Origin: a virus
DNA: 29,093 bases
Virus record (IMG/VR): IMGVR_UViG_3300031227_000285
Coordinates: 1-29,093 of that record
Direction: 5' to 3' (one strand)
In this document: in pieces, positions 19,580-28,441 of the stretch
Numbering within the stretch: position 1 is the stretch's first letter
Layout of the letters: each line of letters begins with the position of its first letter
Translations under genes and position numbers: made by a program
The notes under the pieces: model-generated
Database searches by the model: none
What the model saw: only the letters and a program-made list of their open reading frames with translations
Told to the model about the DNA's origin: nothing

Positions 19580-19769
19580 ACTGCAAAATTTGAATGATAA
19601 AAAAGAATATCTTTGTTCGTGTGGCAGAATAGCCGAAGTTGTAAGCGATGGCAAGTTGATGTGCTGGGAACTATACTTAATAGATGCTCCTGTTAAATGG
19701 CATGATAAATATAAAGGACAGAAAGCAAGACACAATAAAAACCCCGCCAAGGGAAAGGAAATAACATGA
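19576..19769 (+). pseudogene. Cys-pair gene broken by a one-base deletion
   Basis: An ATG overlapping the methylase stop reads MNCKI then TGA. One base added after 19592 gives MNCKIC and continues NDKKEYLCSCGRIAEVVSDG..., making Cys-x2-Cys plus Cys-x-Cys, a zinc-type protein of about 64 residues ending KGKEIT at 19769, whose stop overlaps the next ATG (ATGA). As written the reading frame is open only from a TTG at 19590. A real mutation or a sequencing error is possible. Confidence 0.6.
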
Positions 19770-20059
19770 CAACTGAAAAAAAGCGGCGTGCTTATAACCA
19801 TAGAAATGGCTATGAGATCAAAAGCGAGCTAAAAAGCCGCATTAAAAAATTGATAGCCAAAAATAAGGAACAGGCCGACGATAACATTTCACAACGCAAG
19901 CTGATCGAAAAACTTACCAGGGTCTTTAAAAACTTCAAAGATGTTTTGCCTGACGGCTTTGTAGATCAGGCATGTCCCATAATAAATGAATATGAACGCA
20001 GGTTTACTATTATACCCGAAAAAGACAAAAAAGACCATCCAGTATTTAAGGGAAAGTAA
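19766..20059 (+). CDS. helical basic protein, last plus-strand gene (97 aa)
   Basis: Starts MTTEKKRRAYNHRNGYEIKSE; a basic head, then a heptad-like helix (LKSRIKKLIAKNKEQADDNISQRKLIEKL), and a C-terminal FKDVLPDGFVDQACPIINEYE region. A dimeric nucleic-acid-associated protein is possible. AAGGAA lies seven bases before the ATG. It is the last gene before the convergent junction with the late operon. Confidence 0.6.
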   Translation: MTTEKKRRAYNHRNGYEIKSELKSRIKKLIAKNKEQADDNISQRKLIEKLTRVFKNFKDVLPDGFVDQACPIINEYERRFTIIPEKDKKDHPVFKGK

Positions 20060-20072
20060 AAGAAATGAAATA

Positions 20073-20087
20073 ACCCCGCCAAGGGGT
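20073..20087. terminator. short hairpin between convergent operons
   Basis: ACCCC-GCCAA-GGGGT is a five-pair hairpin in the 66-base gap between the plus and minus operons. On the minus strand it is followed by TATTTCATTTCTTTT, so it may end the late operon; on the plus strand no T-run follows. A 14-mer (AACCCCGCCAAGGG) spanning it also occurs at 19740-19753. Confidence 0.45.
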
Positions 20088-20125
20088 ATTAGGTCTTGAC
20101 AGGGCGAAAGGAAAAGCAATAAGCT

Positions 20126-20383
20126 CTAAGATGTAATGTTATGATAAACGAGTCTGCAAACCAATCCGATAGCTCCGAGAACAATAGCAGTGAAAAACCA
20201 GCATTCCGTTTTATTGAATCTTTTAAGGCGGTCAATATCTAATACATGACCTGGCTTTCCGTTACCAAAAATAACCGTCCTAACCTCAGCCATACGCCTC
20301 CTGTCCTCTTGAGCTTCAGTTGCAAGCATCGTAACTGCGGTGTGTATCTCCGTTAGCTTCTCGTCCCTTTGATCGTTAGTCAT
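20126..20383 (-). CDS. holin/hemolysin-XhlA-like small membrane protein
   Basis: 85 residues from the ATG preceded by AGGAG at eight bases (MTNDQRDEKLTEIHTAV); a TTG-started reading nine residues longer is less likely. The first 60 residues are charged and helical (EAQEDRRRMAEVRTVIFGNG, then DIDRLKR) and one span follows (WFFTAIVLGAIGLVCRLVY). A soluble coiled-coil then a C-terminal span is the XhlA/type III holin-like form. It is the last gene of the late operon, after the giant ejection protein, where T7-like phages keep holin; the enzyme partner may be the NlpC/P60-like gene on the other strand. Confidence 0.6.
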   Translation of the reverse strand: MTNDQRDEKLTEIHTAVTMLATEAQEDRRRMAEVRTVIFGNGKPGHVLDIDRLKRFNKTECWFFTAIVLGAIGLVCRLVYHNITS

Positions 20384-20412
20384 TGGTGTGGCTCCTTTTA
20401 AATTTGTCAATG

Positions 20413-23400
20413 TTATCTAATGCCGCCGCTACCACGAATTTTATAATTTTGTGCTGATACACCTAGGCTTTCAGCTATCATTGCGGCTAAAATATCAGCA
20501 GATTCCGGATCTTCCATCAATTCTTTGAGCGTCTCAAACGGCAATGGAACAAATAAATCACCTGCCATTGTTAGAGGTGTAATCTTTTTGCCGGTACGCC
20601 AATCTTTTTTTCCATGTATTAGTAATGGTATTTTAGTTGCTGTACTTGCAGCAGGAGCTAGTTTATTCTCAAGAAAACTCCATACAAGGTCCATCGACGA
20701 CATACCGCCATAACTTCCAGAGTCAAGCTCAAGCTGCCTTCCAGAGCTTGATGTGAATGTGCCATTTGCTATTCTTAGAGCAAGCGTTATCATTGAACCA
20801 GACCCTCCAGATATGTCAAACCTTGTATTTCCAATTCTAATCTTACCTGTGTCTGATTTGCCTGGTTCAACTTCCACGCTTCCAGGGAATATCTTATTTG
20901 CTATGAACAAAATAGCCGCTTGTCCTAGTATTATCTGGAGTAAATTTCTAAGCGCTTGCCTTTGCGCAAACTTGCTGAATGATGGATTAGCAAGCCCTAT
21001 TGAGTCTGAGAAGTTAAATGGTTGTAGCAAGAACACATCAAAATTAGATGCCAACATTTTTGGCGACCATAGTACGCTATTTACGAATCCCGGCTTTCCT
21101 CCATAGCTTCCAACCTTACCTCTTGCTGTAAGGGAGTTCACCAAAAGCCCGATACTCTCTAATTGAAACTTGTCATTAAGGTCAACTCCGGTTTTCTGTG
21201 CTATGTCAAAATACATCTTAGCAGTTCGGTATCTCATATAATATGCAGACGCCGTAAATGCGTCCTCTGATGCCTTGAAAGCTCTGCCTATTATTGGTAT
21301 CTGTGACGGCCAATGCACCGGAAATTCTTCTTCCGCTACTGCTGTAGCCACTTTTGCTCTTCTCATCATATCGTACTGCGGATCTGATAAAATCTCCGCC
21401 CGTACAATATCCATTACAGGCTTGCCAACTAAACTTCCTGCCATAACCTTGAATGACTTAAAGAATGTTTTTAGCCAAATATCACCTGCTTTAAAATTTC
21501 CTGTAATACCAAGATAGAATAGTTTAATTCCCTGTCTACCGATAAAACTATTATCCATTGATGCTCTGATAGATTTTGCTGTACCAGCAATATCTGTGAG
21601 CACCTGTATCGGACTCAGCCAACTCTTTAATCTCTGAGGTATTGCTTTTTTAGCAGTCTTAAGTTGAATAGTCTCAACATAATTCTCAAACGCAACAACG
21701 GCTAACCCGTATTGCATTTCAGTTTCCGTTGGCCTTCCGTATTGAGTCCGTCTTGGGCTAGCTTCCATTGCCAGTTTCGTACTCTCAATACCTTGAGAGA
21801 GTCTCATTATCGTCTCAACTTCTGCTTTAGCTATCCCCCCACCCTGCTTAAGAACTTCCCTTGCCGCATCAACAGCCCGCTTTGCAGTTCCCTTTTCTTC
21901 CCTAAGTTTCTTTAGTTTAGCATCTTCTGGGATTGCCTCACGTTGTTCTTTGGCAAAGTCCCCTTTTTCAATGCGTTTATTGAGCTTGTTAATGTCAGTC
22001 TGCAGCCTTGACTTGGCAGCCGCTATTCTCTGTGCCATAGTCATCTTAGCCTTGCCGAACATTTCATCAAAGAGGCTCTTTAATGCGTCTTTCTTAATTC
22101 TTAGTGCTTCAACTTCTGCGTCTGTAGGAGTTGGCCGTTTGGTCTTTACGGTTTTTTTCTTATCCGCTATCTGTTTTTCAATGTCGGCTATGCTGTTTTT
22201 AAGTCGAGTCTTTATTGCGCCAAGTGCAGATTTAAGTTGCTTTGCGGGATCAGTAACTTCAAATCCGCCTTTTTTCTTTGCCTCACCGACCTGTTTAATT
22301 AATGCCCGCTCTTTATCGCTTGGAGTTCTTCGCTCAACGCCTGTCTTTACAGGAGCTATTCCTGCGGCCATGTCTTCTAGCTTGGATAGTTGCTGGAGTT
22401 GCCCCTTAAGGTCTCTCAAAACTTCATCTATCTCTTCTGTGCTTAATCTGATGAACTTGCCATACCCACTAATCGCATCTGATACTTCTCGTTTGGTAAT
22501 ATCAGGGAAAATGTCCTGCAATTCTGTATGTGCAGAATCTACAAGTTTTGTTCTCGTATTTGCACCTTGCATAATCAATGCTTTTGCAAGTTTGTTTATC
22601 TGGTAAGAGAAAGCAGTAATATCTTTCCCTGCATCTACACCTACCCTTATTTTCCCCAAAGTGGTAGATATATTCGCTTCTGCCAACTTTGCAGTTGCCT
22701 TTTTCCATAAATCTGTAAGGTGAGGTTTGACCTTTTCGCCAAACTGTTTAATCATTGCATCTTTCCACGCTGGAAGGTTTCGGCCAATCGCTTCAAGGTG
22801 ATAAACTGAAACTTCAACAATATCAATCATCTTTTTCGGGTCAATTCCTGCGAATAGCTTCGATGTGTCTCCCAGTCTCTTTATTGCTGCGTCGGCCTTA
22901 TCTTTAGTAACAACCTTATTTCTTGCCCCGTAAGTCTTTGCTTTTATTACAGGCTCTTCACCTTTGGTTATGTTTTCTACAAGGCTGTTTGTTTCTCTTT
23001 CGCCGAGCTTCTTTTCTGCCTTAGCAAGTGCCTTTTCTGACGTAGCAAGTTCCTTGCGGAGTTTCTTAATTGTGGCTTTTTCGTTTTCTGATAACTGCTC
23101 TTCTCTTGCTTGACGTATTTTCTGGATTGCTTTTACTGCGGAATGTTCACCAAGTTCACCATAGGCCCGTATTCTTTGGCCCATTACAGTAGCTTTTTTT
23201 ATCAATTCAGAGTTCAACGCAAGCTCTGTCAGTGTGTCAACATCGCCTTCCCGTGTTGCCTTGTTAGCTACTGCAATGTAAACCATTTCAGGGATAACTC
23301 CTGGAGGTGCGGCTTCTTGACCCATTGCGACTTTCACGGCTCTATCGTAATCATTGATTATTAAATCAGCCGCAAGTTGACCCTGTTCGTCTAGGCTAAC

Positions 23401-26316
23401 AATCTGGTAATCTGGTATGTCCTGAAACGAATCTACAAGGCCTTTTTTAATTGCCTCTGTTTTGACGCTTTTTGATACACCTCTTGGTTTTGTCTCTTCT
23501 GTGGCCTTAAAAGGTGCGTCTTCTGGCTTGGCTTCTTGGGCTTGGGCGAGCGATTCAGTGTCTTTTACAATTATAGCTGGAATTGATTTCTTTCCCATTC
23601 TAGCAAGTGCAGTTATTCTATTGCTCCCCTCAAGAACTGAAAGTCCATCTGAGTCCTGTACTAATATCAACGGTTTTATTTTCCCTGACTTGGTTATTTC
23701 CTCAACCAACTCATTTGCCCTTTTATCCTGACCTACTGTAGCTGTCTTTTTTAGCCCCTCTATCGACCCTGTTTCTAAGTCTCCAAAATTCTCAGACAGA
23801 GACACTTCTTGTACCCCAGAAACTTCCTCAAATTCACTACCATAAGTAGCTTCTATTGAATCTCTATTAGGCACATCATCAAGCACTTCAAGCCCATCAA
23901 CTACTTTTCCTGCCTTCCTGTAAACTACTGGACCCTCTTTGCCTTGCTCTACCACCTCCCCTACTTCGCCCTGTGCCTGTTCAGGCGTAATCTCCGTAGA
24001 CTCTCCCTCAGGCTTCTTAACCAACACCTTACTGTCTTGAACCCAGACAGGCTTACCAGTTTGATCTGAGAGCTTTTGAGCGACATCAAGGGCTTTCTTG
24101 CCTTTGTCTTCTGTTTCGGCCTCTACCGGAGCGTCAGGCTCTTTCTCGGCCTTATTAACCTCGTCTCTGAACTCCTTAGTGTTGACAACCTCTTGGATTG
24201 TCGCATCTTGCTCACCTGCGGTCTGGGTAACTATCTCGGCAATGCGAAGTGCGTCTGTAGACAAGATTCCTCTATCGACCATCATTGCAGCAAGTGCCTT
24301 GATATTATTGTGATCTTTAAACCGGAAATTGGCTAGATCCCCTCCCTTTTTCTGTATTTCCTTTTCTATCTTGTCTATATTTGTTCGCCTGTCGAGCATA
24401 TCAGCAACTTCAAACGATGTTTGCCTATCGAAATTATACTCTTTTGCTATGGAGTTTTCAAGATCGATCCTGCTTTTGACTTCCGGTAGTGGTGCTTGAC
24501 CTTCTACGGCTTTTGCGACCTTACCGCCTGCCCAGTTTATCGTAGTCGGTACGCTGGATATTGCTCCTGCGGAAAATGGAATAATAGTAAACAATGCAGA
24601 CTGCAATAATAGCTCATCTTTGTTTGGGATCATCGACTTGGCTACGCCTGTAAGATAATCATCATCCTTATCTCGATACTGGTCATCAAGTCTTAATATT
24701 GGTTTAACTACTTTATCAACATACTCCTCTGTCATCTCACCAAATATGCCGTCAAATTTTCCAGCCTTAAGCAGTCTATTCATTTGTTTTTTTATTGCCG
24801 CTAAACTACCCTTCAGTTTAGGTGGTAGTTTATCAAAAGAACGAAGTCCTGTTCTCTTCATATACGATGCTATTTCGTCGATCTTGCCAACTATTTGTTT
24901 TGGTACAATTTTTAGAACACCACCTCCAACATTGAACACACCTTTTACAAGATCATCTCCAAGTGTTTCTATGTAATAAGTTACCGCTCCTTCTGCTATG
25001 GATTTTGGTAATGCTTGTATAAGTGATTGCCCTTCGTCGGTCTTGATAAATTCTCCAATATCACCGGCATAGCCCTTGTCTGTCATTCGGGCTATCGTTA
25101 AATCTGCCTGCATAGATGGATTAAGCAAAGCACTTGCGGTTGCTGAGCTTAATTTTCCTGCATTTGCAGCTATTAGCCGAGGAACGCCTATTTTATGTAA
25201 TTTAGCGGCAGACCTCAGCCCTATAGCCTTACCTCCTGCTAATTGTGTAGTAACGCCTGATAATAATGCTATTTCAGTCATATACTTCGCAGCATTTAAA
25301 CCAAGGTTTGATAGTGAAGCAGCGAACGTCTGTCCCCTTGCCATTGACTCTTCCATGTTAAAGAAGTGATTTCTCATTAATAATAAATCTCTGTCGTAAT
25401 CTGGGCTAAGTCCATGCGAGGTAAACTTGCTTTTGGCATAGCTTGCTTCAGGGTCTTGTAGTCTATTTATTGCATCACGAATCTCGCTGCCCTTCATCGC
25501 CTTAATAATAGTGAATGGCATATACTCTCTTGTGTCTTTACGGTCATGGAACTCTGCTGTGTCAATTATACCCTTTGACTTGTAATATTTATCCCTTTCT
25601 TTGGCATCACCAAATCCGACTAATTTATCTATTTCGTCTGCTCGATCTCCGTCAAGGCTTGTGTCCCAAGCTGAAGTAACGTAAGAAGCTGATGGATCAT
25701 CAACAAGATATTCAATTGTATCTCCTCCAACCCCGAAAGCATTAGGTTTGTTCCTGAAAATATTTGCTTTGCCTATTGCTTCGGCAGCATCCTCACCACC
25801 GCCTCCGAAATAAGCAAGTATCATATTTATATCATATACGTCTTTAAGCTCTACTTGTTTCTCGTCTTTTGCCTTCTTAGCTAGTGCACGTTGTCTAATA
25901 TATTCCTTTGCCATAAACTTAGTTCTATCGTCGTCAGGAAGCCTCTGTGCATTATATTTTATTGTTTCGTCCTGTGTTCTTGGTCTTGTTTTTGTTCCTG
26001 TTTTCAGCCCAGCGGTTAATCCAAATCTATTACTTGGGTTATTTTCTAATACCATTTCCGGTGCTGGCTGGTTAAGTATTTGGTGGATATTTATTTCGTC
26101 AATATCAGCGGTAAGTTCTTCTATCTCGGCAAATGGACGCTGGTAGTCTGTGGCTATGTCATATACAGCCTTAGACCTCTTGGCTGTATCATCCGCAGAA
26201 AGTCCGTGGTATGGGTTCTGGTTGATTCTGACTGGCCGTAAACTCTTTATTCCGACCTCTGGGCTACTACTATCAGATGTCTCTAATGGCCTTAGCGTTT
26301 TTAATCCTTCGCTCAT
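20413..26316 (-). CDS. giant ejected internal virion protein (gp16-like position, polyvalent)
   Basis: 1967 residues, the largest protein here. It takes the last position of the gp13-gp16-like cluster, so it is probably ejected into the cell ahead of the DNA. The first 500 residues have no motif I recognise. Hydrophobic segments lie near 570-590 (ALFTIIPFSAGAISS) and 1795-1810 (ILGQAAILFIANKIF). Residues about 835-920 contain SLSENFGDLETG...KPLILVQDSDGLSVLEGSNR and ALARMGKKSIPAIIV, a ParB/Srx-type fold. Long coiled coils fill 1070-1100 and 1340-1530. Residues about 1590-1790 (NSFIGRQGIKLFYLG, PIIGRAFKASEDAFTAS, YYMRYRTAKMYFDIA) recall the LPD38-type domain of polyvalent proteins. No lytic transglycosylase motif like that of T7 gp16 is seen. 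Its ATG overlaps the previous stop. Confidence 0.75.
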   Translation of the reverse strand: MSEGLKTLRPLETSDSSSPEVGIKSLRPVRINQNPYHGLSADDTAKRSKAVYDIATDYQRPFAEIEELTADIDEINIHQILNQPAPEMVLENNPSNRFGLTAGLKTGTKTRPRTQDETIKYNAQRLPDDDRTKFMAKEYIRQRALAKKAKDEKQVELKDVYDINMILAYFGGGGEDAAEAIGKANIFRNKPNAFGVGGDTIEYLVDDPSASYVTSAWDTSLDGDRADEIDKLVGFGDAKERDKYYKSKGIIDTAEFHDRKDTREYMPFTIIKAMKGSEIRDAINRLQDPEASYAKSKFTSHGLSPDYDRDLLLMRNHFFNMEESMARGQTFAASLSNLGLNAAKYMTEIALLSGVTTQLAGGKAIGLRSAAKLHKIGVPRLIAANAGKLSSATASALLNPSMQADLTIARMTDKGYAGDIGEFIKTDEGQSLIQALPKSIAEGAVTYYIETLGDDLVKGVFNVGGGVLKIVPKQIVGKIDEIASYMKRTGLRSFDKLPPKLKGSLAAIKKQMNRLLKAGKFDGIFGEMTEEYVDKVVKPILRLDDQYRDKDDDYLTGVAKSMIPNKDELLLQSALFTIIPFSAGAISSVPTTINWAGGKVAKAVEGQAPLPEVKSRIDLENSIAKEYNFDRQTSFEVADMLDRRTNIDKIEKEIQKKGGDLANFRFKDHNNIKALAAMMVDRGILSTDALRIAEIVTQTAGEQDATIQEVVNTKEFRDEVNKAEKEPDAPVEAETEDKGKKALDVAQKLSDQTGKPVWVQDSKVLVKKPEGESTEITPEQAQGEVGEVVEQGKEGPVVYRKAGKVVDGLEVLDDVPNRDSIEATYGSEFEEVSGVQEVSLSENFGDLETGSIEGLKKTATVGQDKRANELVEEITKSGKIKPLILVQDSDGLSVLEGSNRITALARMGKKSIPAIIVKDTESLAQAQEAKPEDAPFKATEETKPRGVSKSVKTEAIKKGLVDSFQDIPDYQIVSLDEQGQLAADLIINDYDRAVKVAMGQEAAPPGVIPEMVYIAVANKATREGDVDTLTELALNSELIKKATVMGQRIRAYGELGEHSAVKAIQKIRQAREEQLSENEKATIKKLRKELATSEKALAKAEKKLGERETNSLVENITKGEEPVIKAKTYGARNKVVTKDKADAAIKRLGDTSKLFAGIDPKKMIDIVEVSVYHLEAIGRNLPAWKDAMIKQFGEKVKPHLTDLWKKATAKLAEANISTTLGKIRVGVDAGKDITAFSYQINKLAKALIMQGANTRTKLVDSAHTELQDIFPDITKREVSDAISGYGKFIRLSTEEIDEVLRDLKGQLQQLSKLEDMAAGIAPVKTGVERRTPSDKERALIKQVGEAKKKGGFEVTDPAKQLKSALGAIKTRLKNSIADIEKQIADKKKTVKTKRPTPTDAEVEALRIKKDALKSLFDEMFGKAKMTMAQRIAAAKSRLQTDINKLNKRIEKGDFAKEQREAIPEDAKLKKLREEKGTAKRAVDAAREVLKQGGGIAKAEVETIMRLSQGIESTKLAMEASPRRTQYGRPTETEMQYGLAVVAFENYVETIQLKTAKKAIPQRLKSWLSPIQVLTDIAGTAKSIRASMDNSFIGRQGIKLFYLGITGNFKAGDIWLKTFFKSFKVMAGSLVGKPVMDIVRAEILSDPQYDMMRRAKVATAVAEEEFPVHWPSQIPIIGRAFKASEDAFTASAYYMRYRTAKMYFDIAQKTGVDLNDKFQLESIGLLVNSLTARGKVGSYGGKPGFVNSVLWSPKMLASNFDVFLLQPFNFSDSIGLANPSFSKFAQRQALRNLLQIILGQAAILFIANKIFPGSVEVEPGKSDTGKIRIGNTRFDISGGSGSMITLALRIANGTFTSSSGRQLELDSGSYGGMSSMDLVWSFLENKLAPAASTATKIPLLIHGKKDWRTGKKITPLTMAGDLFVPLPFETLKELMEDPESADILAAMIAESLGVSAQNYKIRGSGGIR

Positions 26317-27869
26317 TCTACTCTGTACCCTTTAGATATGGCTAGTTGAAGTTCAGAAGCGTCAACTGTAAATCTATCCCCAGCTTGATTCACAACAATA
26401 ATAGTCTTGGTAGTTTCTTTACCTTCCTGCTCATAGGTATCTTGAACAGGTTTCCCGGAAACAATACTAGCCATGTGCTTTCGCATCTCTTCTACATTAG
26501 GTTTGCTGCCTTTTGCTATTTCAGTATCAACCCATTCAAGAAATTCAGTATTATTTATCTCAACACGATTCTCTTCCTTAGACGTTCCCCACCAATTTTT
26601 CCCTTGGTCTACTGTTACGGATTCTATACTTGAAGCCATGGCTCTAGGATAGGGATTTTCTATCCTGTCAATACCCCATTCGTATTGTTCTTTTGTTATC
26701 GACTTCTTCACAAAGAACTCATCCATTAGTTTATCTTTAGCCCCAAGAGTTCCTATTTCTCCAAATTGAGCACTAAATACAGCATCCCTTGATGCTTTTA
26801 GTCCATTAGCAGTCGAAATCTCTGCGTTAGGAGTCCAAGAGCCTTTAATAAATTTCTGGAAATTTTCCATATTCTTCGGATCTACGTTTGAATTTGCAAG
26901 GTCATCATAATTTGCATCACTTGTCAACATTAAGTCTGAAAGCTCTGTGTATGAATCAAGTTCTTTTTGGTGCTTAACGGTCGTGGCCTTCTTATCCATT
27001 CTTGACTGATAACCACTTGCATTTGCGGTTAAAGTGCCTTTTTCTGTTGGGCTAATTAAGCCAGCCTTAACAGCTTCGTTAATTGGGGCATAAGCATCCT
27101 TTAATGAACCACCATTATCAATAATCTCTTGGAATTTGCCTGTTACTGATTCTTTTATCCGGTCCTGTATATTCACCTCACGCTTAGCGTCAGCGTCGGC
27201 CTTCCATGACTCATAACCCGCCATCCTCACCTCGTCAGTGTCCAGCAAAGGATTCTCCCAGTCCTCTATTAGTCGGATTGTTGGATTTCCTTTTTCGTCT
27301 AATATTGGCTCACCTTTTTCGTCGGTGGCATACTCTAGCCCATAAAACGACATACCGTTTGCAAGCTCAAGCTGGTAATTGGAGTCCGACATTGCGCTTG
27401 CAGTTCTTCTGGTGGCTTCTCTAATTCCCAGGCTCCAGTTTTTGGTATAGTTCTGAACGTCCTTCTCATTTTTAATACCAAAGACACGCCTCGTCTGCGA
27501 TAAGTCCTCGTTTGCTTTCCATAATTCAAATTCGTTCGCAGCCCTTTTGTTGGTGAATTTATATGAACTTGTCTGACCTGCCTCTAAGCCGGGCATGTAT
27601 GTTTCGGTATCAGCGTTGTCTTGTAAACCTTGCTCATAGTTAAAAAACTTTGTCAGGTAGTCGGTCTTTGCGGTATTAAGCTGATCGTGAAATTCAGCCT
27701 TTTCTTTCTGTTCCATGAACTGCATGCCGAACTCAGTAACCATGCCCCCCGCTCTGGCAAGTTCTCTGTTTCCCTGTGTAGCGGCGGCAATGTCCGAAGC
27801 GGAAAGATTGCCCACGCCGCTAAGCGGGGCTAATCTTTGCTGTCTGTAGTATTGTGATACTTCTGGCAT
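26313..27869 (-). CDS. internal virion protein, gp15-like position
   Basis: 518 residues, mostly helical and polar (MPEVSQYYRQQRLAPLSGVGN at the start), with Asn/Asp-rich segments and WENPLLDTDEVRMAGYESWKADADAKREVNIQ in the middle. By place and shape it corresponds to T7 gp15 (747 residues), part of the periplasmic ejection tube, though shorter and with no similarity I can state. It is coupled to the gene after it by ATGA. No membrane span. Confidence 0.7.
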   Translation of the reverse strand: MPEVSQYYRQQRLAPLSGVGNLSASDIAAATQGNRELARAGGMVTEFGMQFMEQKEKAEFHDQLNTAKTDYLTKFFNYEQGLQDNADTETYMPGLEAGQTSSYKFTNKRAANEFELWKANEDLSQTRRVFGIKNEKDVQNYTKNWSLGIREATRRTASAMSDSNYQLELANGMSFYGLEYATDEKGEPILDEKGNPTIRLIEDWENPLLDTDEVRMAGYESWKADADAKREVNIQDRIKESVTGKFQEIIDNGGSLKDAYAPINEAVKAGLISPTEKGTLTANASGYQSRMDKKATTVKHQKELDSYTELSDLMLTSDANYDDLANSNVDPKNMENFQKFIKGSWTPNAEISTANGLKASRDAVFSAQFGEIGTLGAKDKLMDEFFVKKSITKEQYEWGIDRIENPYPRAMASSIESVTVDQGKNWWGTSKEENRVEINNTEFLEWVDTEIAKGSKPNVEEMRKHMASIVSGKPVQDTYEQEGKETTKTIIVVNQAGDRFTVDASELQLAISKGYRVE

Positions 27870-27901
27870 AATTTATCCTTTATCTTTGTACGAACGTGCC
27901 T

Positions 27902-28441
27902 TTAACTACTGCTACTACTGCTACTACTGCTACTACTGCTACTACTGCTGCTACTACTGCCAGTATCTTTTTGCTTACCGCCTGCCTGGCTCATCAGGAA
28001 CATTGTTCCAATTCCAGTAGCAAGGTTGGCGACACCCCTTATCCTAGCACTTCTTCTGGCAAGCCGACCCTGCCACCTTGCCAGCGACCCTTTATTCCTT
28101 AATTCCATAGCTTTCACACCGTAGTTTCGGGATATTACTAAAGCATCAGCTTCAAACTCCCTCGAAGTATTTGCCAGGAGCGACAAATTAGAGCCTGTGA
28201 TCGCACCGCCGTTGGCTGCCATCTGTGCGATTTGTGACGCTTGGGCGCGTTTGGCCTGTTTGCGTTTCTCTCTGGATTCATACTGGCCGGCCTCCTGGAC
28301 AGACTTAGCCTGCCGGTTAATCTGCTGTTGCTGTTCCGTGGCTAACCTATCAGCCTGTTTACCTTCTTCCAGGGTCTGCTTGTATGATAAGGCCAATCCT
28401 GCACCTGCTGTTATTGCACCTGCTATTGCTAACGTTGCCAT
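27902..28441 (-). CDS. internal virion protein B-like (gp14-like), poly-Ser tail
   Basis: 179 residues from MATLAIAGAITAGAGLALSY; GAGG at seven bases and a one-base overlap with the previous stop favour this start over one eight residues earlier. A hydrophobic Ala/Gly start is followed by a Gln/Lys/Arg-rich helical middle (QQQQINRQAKSVQEAGQYES, KRKQAKRAQASQIAQMAANG), a small pattern shared by podophage gp14 proteins, which form the outer-membrane part of the ejection channel. The end is an 18-serine tract encoded by a perfect minisatellite. T7 gp14 is 196 residues, a similar size. Confidence 0.78.
   Translation of the reverse strand: MATLAIAGAITAGAGLALSYKQTLEEGKQADRLATEQQQQINRQAKSVQEAGQYESREKRKQAKRAQASQIAQMAANGGAITGSNLSLLANTSREFEADALVISRNYGVKAMELRNKGSLARWQGRLARRSARIRGVANLATGIGTMFLMSQAGGKQKDTGSSSSSSSSSSSSSSSSSS
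27905..27961 (-). repeat. 9-base minisatellite coding poly-serine
   Basis: ACTACTGCT repeats five times exactly (27905-27949), followed by an imperfect unit to 27961. On the coding strand the units read AGC-AGT-AGT (Ser-Ser-Ser). Length changes in steps of 9 keep the frame, so tail length could vary without loss of function. Confidence 0.9.

Noticed and set aside
20093-20120. TTGACA as a -35 of a plus-strand promoter
   Set aside because: No acceptable -10 at 16-18 bases and it would point into the oppositely oriented late operon.
21950-22606. A 218-codon plus-strand reading inside the giant virion gene
   Set aside because: It is Ser/Ala/Leu-biased antisense of the coiled-coil part, has no ribosome site and no family features.
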